Below are positions 16,712 through 25,620 of a stretch of 34,315 nucleotides of DNA, piece by piece. Source of the stretch: Candidatus Nanoarchaeia archaeon (lineage in GTDB: Archaea > Nanobdellota > Nanobdellia > Tiddalikarchaeales > Tiddalikarchaeaceae); contig JAQTTT010000003.1 of NCBI GenBank assembly GCA_028710615.1, positions 1 to 34,315 of the forward strand, written 5' to 3'. The translations under genes and the position numbers were made by a program. Each line of letters opens with the position of its first letter. Position 1 is the first letter of the stretch. The notes under the pieces are model-generated. The model saw nothing but the letters and a program-made list of their open reading frames with translations, did not search any database and had not been told where the DNA came from.

Positions 16712-19015
16712 ATGAAAAAAGACGCTTATTACTTGCTTTTTTTGGTAATCATAACCATTTTTTTTTATAATAGCATTGTTTTCAAATTTGATGAAATACT
16801 TGATTCGCCAGATGTTTATGATCTCTCATATCCATGGCTGTCCTTTTTTAATGAATATTTTTTAAAAAGCCAGATTCCATTATGGAATCCTTATAATTTT
16901 TTTGGGGACAGTTTTGTCGGAAATCCGCAAACATCAATGTTTTACATGTTTAATTTTATTTTTTCGCAGGTATTCAATGAAAAGTACATCTTTACTTTTG
17001 GTATAATATTTCACACGCTTTTGTCGGGAATTTCCATGTATTATCTATGCAAAACTTTCAAGCTAAATTCAAAATCATCCTTTGTTTCAGCAATACTTTT
17101 CATGTTCAACAGCTTTATGGTGAATAGGGTGGGGCATTATATGCTGTTTTGCGCAATGTCTTATTTTCCGCTCATATTTTTAATTTTTAAAAAAAGCTTG
17201 GATGAAAAAAGCAAATATTTTTCTTTTTTAACAGGATTTTTTTTAGGAATAGTTTTGCTCATAAGCGTTACTCAAATTTTTCTATATTTAATGATGGCAT
17301 TGTTTGCTTTTTGGCTTTTTAATTTTGTTGCAAAAAAGGAGTATGGAAGCAAAAGCCGAATATTGAATTATGCTGTTTTAATGCTAATTCCAGTATTTTT
17401 TTCTGTTTTTATTTCAGGGGCCCAGTTTTTTCCCTCATTAGAACTGTCAAGCCACACACTAAGAAGCCATATGACTTATGAATATGCATCCACGTATTCA
17501 ATGTCTATTGAAAAATATATTAATATTTTTTCGCCGAATTTTTTTGGAAATGGAAAAGATATGCCATTTTGGCTGAAAGGATTAAGTGCAGTGGAAACCG
17601 CGCCGTATATCGGCATTTTTGCATTGTTTTTGGCAATATTTGCCATAAAATTCAAAAATAATAATAAAAATGTCTTGTTTTTTTCTTTGCTTTTATTGCT
17701 AAGTTTTGTTTTCAGTTTTGTAAATCCTTTTTTGTTTAATTTACCGTTTTTCGGAAGCTTCAGGGCATATGCAAGGATATTGATTGTTTCAAATTTTTCC
17801 ATTTCAATTCTCGCGGGATTCGGCTTTGATTTTTTTTTAGGAAAATCATTTAAAAAAAACAAGGAAAGCATATGTAAGACAATAAAGCATTTTTCATTTT
17901 TCATAATTTTATTTTTTGCTCTAAGCTCAATCATTGTTTTATTCAGAGTTTATGAGCAGTTTAATTCGATGAACATAAACATTGAGCAGGATTCTTCAGC
18001 AATATCAAAAATAAGCTATGATAACAAATCATTTTCAATAAAAGATTCATTGATTTTTTCCCTAAAAGACTTTTTTTATTTTGTGTTGTTTTATGCGGGC
18101 AGCATTGCCATCATTTTTTTAAAAATAAAAAATAAAAGCAAACATGTTCCACTCATGGCAATATCATTCATAATATTCAATTTATTCTTTTTTAATTATG
18201 GGGGCATAAAAACAGCGCCATTGGATTCTTTGGAGTCATCCAACAATTTTAATGAAATCAATTCTTATAAAGAAAATTTGGGTTTATACCGCTATTTTGA
18301 CACATTGGATCAGGGCAATTCAAACATGCTTGATAAATATTTTAATATAAGGGGAAATAATCCCTCAAGATTTTATGATTCTGAATTGTTTTTTTCAAAT
18401 AATTATGATTATGGGGCATATTTTAACATAACCACGGACTATAATGACAACCTTACCTATGAAAAATATGATTTAATGGGGGTAAAATACATTTTTTCAG
18501 ATATTTTAATTCATGATTCAAGCTTAGAATTAATCAATGAAACAGACAAACATTTTGTTTATGAAAATACTGATGTTTTGCCAAGGGCATTTTTGCTTTC
18601 AAAAGAAGAAAATTGCAGCAAAACATTCAATTCATCACTGAATTATTTAATAAAAGAAGGTTGCTCATTGAATTTAAGCAACTATTGCTTGCAAGAAGCC
18701 AATATAAGCAATTATTCAATACATGGAGTGGTTTTGTCTTTAAATGCAGGCATCAAAGGTTTTGTTGTTTTAACAGACGCTTATTATGCTGGCTGGAAAG
18801 CAAGCATTGATGGCATTGAGGCGCCCATTATGAAATACTCAAATATTTTCAGGGCTGTTGAAGTTGATGAAAATTCAAAGGAAATCATCTTCTCATATGA
18901 GCCGGAATCTTTCAAATTCGGAAGTCTTTTATCTGTTTCTTCCCTGATTTTTTTCGCAATCATGTCATTTTTTAAAATTATTGGCGTTTATGAAAAAAAA
19001 CTTTTAATAAAATAA
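16712..19015 (+). CDS. YfhO-like / GT-C-type multi-pass membrane protein with C-terminal soluble domain
   Basis: Many TM segments; PLWNPYNFFGDSFVGNPQTSMFY and C-terminal GFVVLTDAYYAGWKASIDG are hallmarks of the YfhO family. Confidence 0.8.
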   Translation: MKKDAYYLLFLVIITIFFYNSIVFKFDEILDSPDVYDLSYPWLSFFNEYFLKSQIPLWNPYNFFGDSFVGNPQTSMFYMFNFIFSQVFNEKYIFTFGIIFHTLLSGISMYYLCKTFKLNSKSSFVSAILFMFNSFMVNRVGHYMLFCAMSYFPLIFLIFKKSLDEKSKYFSFLTGFFLGIVLLISVTQIFLYLMMALFAFWLFNFVAKKEYGSKSRILNYAVLMLIPVFFSVFISGAQFFPSLELSSHTLRSHMTYEYASTYSMSIEKYINIFSPNFFGNGKDMPFWLKGLSAVETAPYIGIFALFLAIFAIKFKNNNKNVLFFSLLLLLSFVFSFVNPFLFNLPFFGSFRAYARILIVSNFSISILAGFGFDFFLGKSFKKNKESICKTIKHFSFFIILFFALSSIIVLFRVYEQFNSMNINIEQDSSAISKISYDNKSFSIKDSLIFSLKDFFYFVLFYAGSIAIIFLKIKNKSKHVPLMAISFIIFNLFFFNYGGIKTAPLDSLESSNNFNEINSYKENLGLYRYFDTLDQGNSNMLDKYFNIRGNNPSRFYDSELFFSNNYDYGAYFNITTDYNDNLTYEKYDLMGVKYIFSDILIHDSSLELINETDKHFVYENTDVLPRAFLLSKEENCSKTFNSSLNYLIKEGCSLNLSNYCLQEANISNYSIHGVVLSLNAGIKGFVVLTDAYYAGWKASIDGIEAPIMKYSNIFRAVEVDENSKEIIFSYEPESFKFGSLLSVSSLIFFAIMSFFKIIGVYEKKLLIK

Positions 19016-19872
19016 AAAAGCATTATTAATTTTGAAAAGACATCAATGAAAGGGTAGCATAGAAATTCCAACAGCATATTTTTTTTTAAAAAATATTTCA
19101 TAAAATTAATTTTTTTAAAATAAAAGCAAAAAAGATAAACCAAGCCATAAATCATGAATATTGGAGAATAAAAGCTTAAAAAAATAGACAGAACAAATGC
19201 AATGGAAAGAAGCATTAAATATGCGGGCTTAAAGTCTTTGGTTTTTTTTATGTATTTTTTTATAGTATTGCCATACCACCTGTATCTTTTGAAAAACAAG
19301 CTAAAATTATCAATTGAAGAGTCATTGAACATCTCTCTTTCTATGGTGATGGGGTTTTTGCTGTTTTTTTCAAGCCTTGAATAAAAATCCGCGTCTTCCC
19401 CGTATTCTAAATTTTCATCAAATCCCGAAGCCATTATTTTTTTTTCAAATATTATGGGCCAAAAAACATCATTTGAATGCGGAGTGTCTTTTATGTTTAT
19501 GATAGTTCTTAGAAATGATTTTTTTTTGGAAGGGTAATGAAATGAAATATTTGCCGCATCCGCATTTTTTTTAATGATTTCATCCATAATGTCGGATATT
19601 ATGTTTTTGTCTTTTTTATATGATGAAAATTCATCAGAATCCCTAAGCATAATGAATTTTCCGGAGGCTTTTTTTATTCCCAAATTTCTTGCATGGCTTG
19701 GGCCCCTTTTCGGATCCTTGATTAAAATAAGGTTTTTTGATTTTATTTTTTTTGTTTCAGGCGTTACCACAATCAATTCTTTGTTTTTATAGGATTGATT
19801 TTTCCAGGTTTTTATGGTATTATTTAATCCGCCATTATATTCTTTTGAAATTATGATTATGGATATTTTCAT
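18988..19872 (-). CDS. Family 2 glycosyltransferase with C-terminal TM helices
   Basis: MKISIIIISKEYNGGLNNTIKTWKNQSYKNKELIVVTPET...RGPSHARNLGIKKASGKFIMLRDSDEF...EYGEDADFYSRL. Confidence 0.85.
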   Translation of the reverse strand: MKISIIIISKEYNGGLNNTIKTWKNQSYKNKELIVVTPETKKIKSKNLILIKDPKRGPSHARNLGIKKASGKFIMLRDSDEFSSYKKDKNIISDIMDEIIKKNADAANISFHYPSKKKSFLRTIINIKDTPHSNDVFWPIIFEKKIMASGFDENLEYGEDADFYSRLEKNSKNPITIEREMFNDSSIDNFSLFFKRYRWYGNTIKKYIKKTKDFKPAYLMLLSIAFVLSIFLSFYSPIFMIYGLVYLFCFYFKKINFMKYFLKKNMLLEFLCYPFIDVFSKLIMLFYFIKSFFS

Positions 19873-19944
19873 TCATTATTTTATTATTTTATTATTTTAT
19901 AAACCTCTCTATATTTTTATATAAAAATCAACGCAAATAAAATG

Positions 19945-20742
19945 CTATTTTGCTTTAATCATTTTTTCTTGGCTCATTTTATGCCCGGCAAATTTGCCTT
20001 TTTTTCTTTTCCCGTATTTTGGGGGCATATAAATTTCTTTTAATGTTTTTTTCACAAAATTATTTTTCATCAATTCTTTTTTTACAAAAAAAGCGTTTGA
20101 GCCGTTGCTGTCGCAGGCAACTAATTCATAACCCTTTAATTTTCCCAGCAAATAAAGCGCTTTTATGCCTGCCCCAAAATAATTGGTTCCATCCCACATT
20201 CTCTTGGGCTCATATTTCACAACCAGAGGTTCATTGTAGGGCACTGATGAATTGTATTCAATAACAACAACCCTTGGTTCATATTTTTTTATTGCTCTCC
20301 AGACATAATAATCATTAAAATCTATGTCAATGGACAGCAAATCAAATTTTTTTGGAACATTGTATTTTTTGAATAATTTATTGATATTTTCAGCAGTGAT
20401 AAATTCTTTTTTAATTAAAGGATTGCCATAACCATTCCCATCCATAATCAGCCCGTTCCATCCCTTTTTTTCTCGCAAATTCCTGGTATTGCATTCTTTT
20501 CCATCTTCAACTCCAAATTCTACAAAATATTTATTGGTGGTGCCGATTTTATCAAACATTATTTCTATTATTCCGTCTTCTCCGTTTTGCGAATAAACAC
20601 GCTTTTCAAATTTGTTGAGATTTTTAATGGGCTTATTTTTTAAGAATAATGAAGATATGGAGTAATTAATATAAAATTTGTGGTTATACTTCAAAAAAAT
20701 GAATATTTTGCGGAGAAACTTGCGAATTGCTTTTTTAAACAA
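19945..20742 (-). CDS. FkbM-like SAM-dependent methyltransferase family protein
   Basis: YSQNGEDGIIEIMFDKIGTTNKYFVEFGVEDGKECNTRNLREKKGWNGLIMDGN...FDLLSIDIDFNDYYVW. Confidence 0.72.
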   Translation of the reverse strand: MFKKAIRKFLRKIFIFLKYNHKFYINYSISSLFLKNKPIKNLNKFEKRVYSQNGEDGIIEIMFDKIGTTNKYFVEFGVEDGKECNTRNLREKKGWNGLIMDGNGYGNPLIKKEFITAENINKLFKKYNVPKKFDLLSIDIDFNDYYVWRAIKKYEPRVVVIEYNSSVPYNEPLVVKYEPKRMWDGTNYFGAGIKALYLLGKLKGYELVACDSNGSNAFFVKKELMKNNFVKKTLKEIYMPPKYGKRKKGKFAGHKMSQEKMIKAK

Positions 20743-20746
20743 AAGA

Positions 20747-21520
20747 TTAACCCCTCCTAATAGCTGTTATCAATCCTGTTTGCTCGTTTTTTTTCATTTT
20801 TTTTATCTCAAAATCATTGTTTTTTAAAAATTTTTTTAATTCATTAAAGCTTTTTCCATTGTCGATATCATGGTATTCCATTGTTATTGTCTTTATTTTT
20901 TTTATATTGTCTTTTTTAGATTTAAATAATATTCCATATTCTGAGCCTTCGCAATCCAATTTAAGCAATTCTATTTTTTTTATTTTATTTTCTTTTATAA
21001 AATCATCAAAGGATATTGTTTTTATTTTTTCTCTTTTTTTTGATTTTATTATTAAGGAATGCCCTCCGCTATTATTGTCATCAATATTTATATAGCACTC
21101 CCCGGAATAATTGAAAAGGGCCTTATTTATTGCAACAACATTTTTATTGTTATTTAATTCAATGTTTTCTTTCAATAATTTAAAGTTGTCTTTCATGGGT
21201 TCAAATGAATAAACCGTTGAATTCGGATATTTCTTTGAAATATAATTTGAAAATACGCCAATTTGGGCCCCAACATCCAATATTATGCTTTTTTTTTTGC
21301 CAATTTTATCATAATACTCTTTATCTATTATTATTTTATTTATTATTTCCAAATCAGTTTTATTTCTCACCTTTAAAACAAGGCCGTTTTTTAGCCTGAT
21401 TATTTTATTTTTAATGAAAGATTTTCTTATAAGAAAATAATCTATGAAACTTTCATAATTATTGATTATTCTGCTTATTTTTTCAGCGAATTTCATATTT
21501 TTAAATATTGATATTAACAT
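20747..21520 (-). CDS. FkbM family methyltransferase
   Basis: ILDVGAQIGVFSNYISKKYPNSTVYSFEPMKDNFKLLKENIELNN...ELLKLDCEGSEYGIL. Confidence 0.9.
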   Translation of the reverse strand: MLISIFKNMKFAEKISRIINNYESFIDYFLIRKSFIKNKIIRLKNGLVLKVRNKTDLEIINKIIIDKEYYDKIGKKKSIILDVGAQIGVFSNYISKKYPNSTVYSFEPMKDNFKLLKENIELNNNKNVVAINKALFNYSGECYINIDDNNSGGHSLIIKSKKREKIKTISFDDFIKENKIKKIELLKLDCEGSEYGILFKSKKDNIKKIKTITMEYHDIDNGKSFNELKKFLKNNDFEIKKMKKNEQTGLITAIRRG

Positions 21521-21540
21521 TATAAATCTTTTTAAAATAT

Positions 21541-22632
21541 TTATTTCATTAAATATTCAAACACTTCATTTAAATGCTCCTTTTTTATTTTATGGGGCAG
21601 TGTTATTTCTTCATTTGAAAGGGGTTTTATTTTATTGTTTTTAATGCTTTGAATTTTTTCTGACAATTCTTTGATTGTTGAAAATACAAACCTGCGAGGC
21701 AATATTTCGCTGATTCCATTGCTAACATGGGATACCATTGGTTTTCCTGAAGACATGCATTCCAAAGGGACTATTCCGAAATCTTCATCATAAGAAGTGT
21801 AAACTGCCAAAAAAGATTTATCATACCATTTTTGGATTTCATTGTCGTCAAGCTCTCCCAAGAATTCAACGGGCAAATTGTTTTCTTTAACAATTTTTTT
21901 TAAATATTCATAATATTTTTGGTTGGATATTTTTCCTATTATTGCTGTTTTAGGCTTATTTTTAATTAATTTTAAAGCTTCCAATAAAATAGCCTGGTTT
22001 TTTTCAGGGCTGATTCTTGAAACGCTAATCAAATATTCGCCTGTTTTATTTGATTTTTTCATTAATTTTCCTGCAGGAGGGTAAAGAACAGAATGCTCAT
22101 TAAATTCGTATATTAAATTAAATTTAGTCCACATTTTATGGGAGTTAACCCAGATTCTATCAAAATATTTAATGCTTTCTTTGTCTAATTTTTCCCCTTT
22201 TTTTAAAATTGCCTTAAAAATCCATTTTTTATCATTCAAAGTCTTGAAAAGCTTTGGATACAGGTGCTTTTCCGGGTGGCTGCAATACCAAAAAATTTTT
22301 GTTTTGTATTTTTTTTTGGCTTTCATTGCTAAAATATTTGTAAAAGGCCTGTAGCAAATAAGGGCATCGTATTTTTCCAGAAATGAAACATCCAAATCAA
22401 TAATGTGCCTTGACAACAATGTGCTTCTTATTTTTTTTTTATTTTCATAATTTTTTGCGTATTCTTTTATTTTAAATTTTTTAAAATCATTTGGAAAAAC
22501 ATTTTTATTGTAATATCCGCACAATATTTCAACATCAAGCCCCTTTTTTTTTAAAAAATTCGCATGGGTTGCAATAAGCCTTTCTGTTCCCGCATTCATT
22601 TCTATTTCAACATTCAATAATCCTATTTTCAT
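21541..22632 (-). CDS. Family 4 glycosyltransferase (ALG2-like)
   Basis: MKIGLLNVEIEMNAGTERLIATHANFLKKKGLDVEILCG...YLISVSRISPEKNQAILLEAL and AVYTSYDEDFGIVPLECMSSGKPMVSHVSNGISE. Confidence 0.9.
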   Translation of the reverse strand: MKIGLLNVEIEMNAGTERLIATHANFLKKKGLDVEILCGYYNKNVFPNDFKKFKIKEYAKNYENKKKIRSTLLSRHIIDLDVSFLEKYDALICYRPFTNILAMKAKKKYKTKIFWYCSHPEKHLYPKLFKTLNDKKWIFKAILKKGEKLDKESIKYFDRIWVNSHKMWTKFNLIYEFNEHSVLYPPAGKLMKKSNKTGEYLISVSRISPEKNQAILLEALKLIKNKPKTAIIGKISNQKYYEYLKKIVKENNLPVEFLGELDDNEIQKWYDKSFLAVYTSYDEDFGIVPLECMSSGKPMVSHVSNGISEILPRRFVFSTIKELSEKIQSIKNNKIKPLSNEEITLPHKIKKEHLNEVFEYLMK

Positions 22633-22637
22633 CTTAT

Positions 22638-23324
22638 TTATTTTATCATCTCATTAAATTTTTTATAGTTGTCGGGAGTTCCTATATCAATATATTTTTC
22701 ATTATATTTCACTGCTTTTAAGCCTTTTTTTATTATTATTGGAAATATCTCTTTTTCCAGGCTGACTTTTTTGTTTTCAGGTATTAAATCCAAGACATTT
22801 TTTTTAAAAATATAAACTCCCGCGTTCATGTATTTGTCGTTTTTTGAAGGATTTTTGGGCCTTTCTTTTAATTCAACAACATCATTGTCTTTGTTAAGTT
22901 TTACAATTGTTACTTCAGAGGGATTGATTGTTTTTGTTATCACCATTAAATGTTTTTTATTTTTATTGAATTCTTTTATTATTTTTTCATAATCCAATTC
23001 GTGGTAGGTGTCTCCATTTAATAGGATAAAATCTTCCCTGATTAAATTTTGAGCATTTTTTAGCGCACCAGCAGTTCCCAATGGCTCTTTTTCAATTGAA
23101 TATTCTATTTTAATTCCATATTCTTTTCCGTCCTCGAAATATTCCATTATTTTTTCATGCTTATGTCCAACGCAAATTATTATTCTGTTAAAATGATTTT
23201 TTAATTGGGAAATGAGATAGTGCAAAAACGGTTTTTTATTAAATTCAGCCATTGACTTTGGCAGATTATTAATTATTCCGCTTAATCGGGTTCCCAGCCC
23301 TCCGGCCAAAATCACTGCTTCCAT
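22638..23324 (-). CDS. hddC: Sugar-phosphate nucleotidyltransferase, HddC-like (D-glycero-D-manno-heptose-1-P guanylyltransferase type)
   Basis: EAVILAGGLGTRLSGIINNLPKSMAEFNKKPFLHYLISQL...EKEPLGTAGALKNAQNLI..DFILLNGDTYHELDY. Adjacent and divergent to an HddA-like kinase. Confidence 0.78.
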   Translation of the reverse strand: MEAVILAGGLGTRLSGIINNLPKSMAEFNKKPFLHYLISQLKNHFNRIIICVGHKHEKIMEYFEDGKEYGIKIEYSIEKEPLGTAGALKNAQNLIREDFILLNGDTYHELDYEKIIKEFNKNKKHLMVITKTINPSEVTIVKLNKDNDVVELKERPKNPSKNDKYMNAGVYIFKKNVLDLIPENKKVSLEKEIFPIIIKKGLKAVKYNEKYIDIGTPDNYKKFNEMIK

Positions 23325-23339
23325 TTTTAATTAATATTA

Positions 23340-23362
23340 GTTAAATATTTAAATATCTTAAC
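23340..23362. promoter_or_regulatory. Palindromic bidirectional TATA-type promoter element between hddC-like (-) and hddA-like (+)
   Basis: GTTAA-ATATTTAAATAT-C-TTAAC: perfect 12-bp palindrome ATATTTAAATAT inside a 23-nt inverted repeat with one bulged nt, centred about 26 nt upstream of both start codons (23324- and 23376+). Confidence 0.65.
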
Positions 23363-23375
23363 TTTTATTATATCC

Positions 23376-24380
23376 ATGATAATTTGCAGGGCTCCGGTAA
23401 GAATTGATTTTGGGGGCGGAGGCACAGATATTGAGCCATATTCTTCTGAGCATACAGGATTTGTTTTAAACTCTGCCATTAATAGGTTTGTTAAAACAAT
23501 TGTGGCAAAAAGAGACGATAAAATAATAAAAATAATATCCAGCGATTTTAATTCAATAATAGAAAAGGAATCAATAAATGATTTGACTTATGATTCAACA
23601 TTGGATTTAATAAAAGGATTGATTAAAAGGATGAACCCTTTAAAAGGAATTGATTTATTCACAAGAAGCGATATTCCAACAAAATCCGGATTGGGGGCGA
23701 GCGCATCGCTTAGCACCAGCGTAATAGGCGCTTTAAATGAGTTGGAAAAAAAGAATTTAACAGAATGTGAAATAGCGGAATTGGGCTATGGCGTGGAGCA
23801 TGATGATTTAAAAAATGAAGGCGGAAGGCAAGACCAATATGTAAGCGTTTTTGGAGGATTTAATCAAATAGAATTTTTAGGGAATTCGAATGTAAAAGTC
23901 AGCAAGCTCACTTTAAAATCATCATTTTTAGAGCATTTAAACAAGAATTTGATTTTAATTTATACTGGAATTCCCCATATTAGCGGAAATATAATTTCAA
24001 AACAAGTTGATTCTTACAATAAAAAGGAGCAAATAGCGGTTGAATCATTGCATAAGGTAAAAGAAATAGCAATGAATATGAAAGATTCTTTGCTAAAGGA
24101 AGATTATGAATCTTTTGCCAAAGGATTGGAAAAAGATTGGGAATATAAGACAAAATTGAATCCCTTAATAACAACTGACAGGATGAGGGCGCTTAATAAT
24201 ATTGCATTAAAAAATGGGGCTATTGGCGGAAGAGTTTGCGGGGCAGGAGGGGGAGGATGCATGATTTGGCTTTGCAATGAAGGAAAAAAAGACGGGGTTG
24301 TTTCTGCATTAAAAAAAGAAAATGCCCATGAAATAAAATATGAATTTAACAGCAAGGGATACGAAGTCGTGGATTTTTAA
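23376..24380 (+). CDS. hddA: GHMP-family sugar kinase, HddA-like (D-glycero-D-manno-heptose-7-P kinase type)
   Basis: IICRAPVRIDFGGGGTDIEPYSSEHTGFVLNSAINRF, SGLGASASLSTSVIGAL, GGRQDQYVSVFGGFNQIEF and GGRVCGAGGGGCMIWL, the HddA-type GHMP kinase motif set. Confidence 0.85.
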   Translation: MIICRAPVRIDFGGGGTDIEPYSSEHTGFVLNSAINRFVKTIVAKRDDKIIKIISSDFNSIIEKESINDLTYDSTLDLIKGLIKRMNPLKGIDLFTRSDIPTKSGLGASASLSTSVIGALNELEKKNLTECEIAELGYGVEHDDLKNEGGRQDQYVSVFGGFNQIEFLGNSNVKVSKLTLKSSFLEHLNKNLILIYTGIPHISGNIISKQVDSYNKKEQIAVESLHKVKEIAMNMKDSLLKEDYESFAKGLEKDWEYKTKLNPLITTDRMRALNNIALKNGAIGGRVCGAGGGGCMIWLCNEGKKDGVVSALKKENAHEIKYEFNSKGYEVVDF

Positions 24381-24428
24381 TTGCCAAAGAAAGATTTTAA
24401 AATGGATAAAGTTTAATTTTTTTATGTT

Positions 24429-25544
24429 TTGAAAAATGTTAGAAAATTGCTTAAAATGCTAAGCACTAAAAATTTTAATTACCTGATTAATATTATTAAG
24501 CACAGAATTGCTGGAATAAATTATAAAAAAATTTCTGAAACAGGCATTGTTAATCCAATATATGTTCAAATAATGCCAACTTTAAAATGCAATCTTAAGT
24601 GCAAAATGTGCCTTCAAAAAGAAATTAAATGCAATAAAAACGAGCTTGATTATGGTAAAATGGTTGTTGTTTTAAAAAACCTTGAAAAAATGGGAATAAA
24701 AAGGGTTGATTTTATTGGGGGAGAAATATTTTTGATGAAAGACATATATAAAATCCTTGATTTGTTTAAAAAAAGGGGATTTATTCTGTCTTTGGGCACA
24801 AATGGAACCTTGTTAAAAGAAAAAGACATGATTTTGCTGTCAAAATATAATAACATCATAAGCATAGGATTTTCTTTGGATGGCCTTGAAAAAACCCATG
24901 ATAACATCCGAGGAGTTAAAGGTTCTTTTAAAAAAACAGTAAATTCAATTGTTGAAATTAAAAAAAGGGGCATTGATGTTGGCATTACCTGTGTTTTGCA
25001 GAAAGACAATTTTGATGAAATACCCAAATTAATGCTTTTTCTTAAAAAAAGAGGCATTAATAATCTTACCATTTTATTTGAAATTTATTCAACGTCAAAT
25101 GATGTGATGATTACAAAAAACATAATTAAAAAAATGATTGGGCATTCTCCTCAAATATTTTTAACCCCTAAAAATGAAATGGATTACTCTCCTGATGAAG
25201 TTGAAAGGGCTGTTAAAAAAATAAAAAAATACGCAAAAAAAATCAAGTTTAATGCAATTTTTAAAAATGAGGATTATATTCCAGAAATTTTCAATAACAC
25301 GGTTAGAAAAAAACATAAAGTTACTTGTGACATTCTTGCAACAGGAAACACTCAAATTGATTGGAATGGCGATTTAAATGTTTGTCCTTTTATAGGCTTA
25401 AATGTTTTGGGGAATCTTTCTAAAAAAGAGATAAAAAAAGACATTTTTAACAGCGATATTTATAAAAAAATAAGGAAAAAGATGCTTAATTGCAATTTAT
25501 TGCCCATATGCGATCATTGTTGCCAATTGAATGTGATTAAATGA
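24429..25544 (+). CDS. Radical SAM/SPASM domain protein (TTG start)
   Basis: CNLKCKMC (CxxxCxxC), GGEIFL, SLDGLEKTHDNIRG, and a C-terminal Cys set CDILATGNTQIDWNGDLNVCPF...CNLLPICDHCC (SPASM). Confidence 0.88.
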   Translation: MKNVRKLLKMLSTKNFNYLINIIKHRIAGINYKKISETGIVNPIYVQIMPTLKCNLKCKMCLQKEIKCNKNELDYGKMVVVLKNLEKMGIKRVDFIGGEIFLMKDIYKILDLFKKRGFILSLGTNGTLLKEKDMILLSKYNNIISIGFSLDGLEKTHDNIRGVKGSFKKTVNSIVEIKKRGIDVGITCVLQKDNFDEIPKLMLFLKKRGINNLTILFEIYSTSNDVMITKNIIKKMIGHSPQIFLTPKNEMDYSPDEVERAVKKIKKYAKKIKFNAIFKNEDYIPEIFNNTVRKKHKVTCDILATGNTQIDWNGDLNVCPFIGLNVLGNLSKKEIKKDIFNSDIYKKIRKKMLNCNLLPICDHCCQLNVIK

Positions 25545-25582
25545 TTTTTAATTTTATAAGACAACAATCAGAAAAATTTAAT

Positions 25583-25598
25583 AGAAAAAGTTATAAAC
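25583..25598 (+). promoter_or_regulatory. Archaeal BRE/TATA-like promoter of the B12-radical SAM gene
   Basis: AGAAAAAGTTATAAAC about 27 nt upstream of ATG 25621. Confidence 0.5.
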
Positions 25599-25620
25599 AT
25601 TTGTAAATTTCTTTTTTATA

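Noticed and set aside
24650-25072. 140-aa minus-strand ORF inside the SPASM radical SAM gene
   Set aside because: Antisense to the CxxxCxxC/GGE region that is clearly coding on the plus strand.
24429-25544. RiPP biosynthesis locus around the SPASM protein
   Set aside because: No precursor peptide, leader-binding (RRE) domain, peptidase or dedicated transporter recognised nearby; glycan context is stronger.
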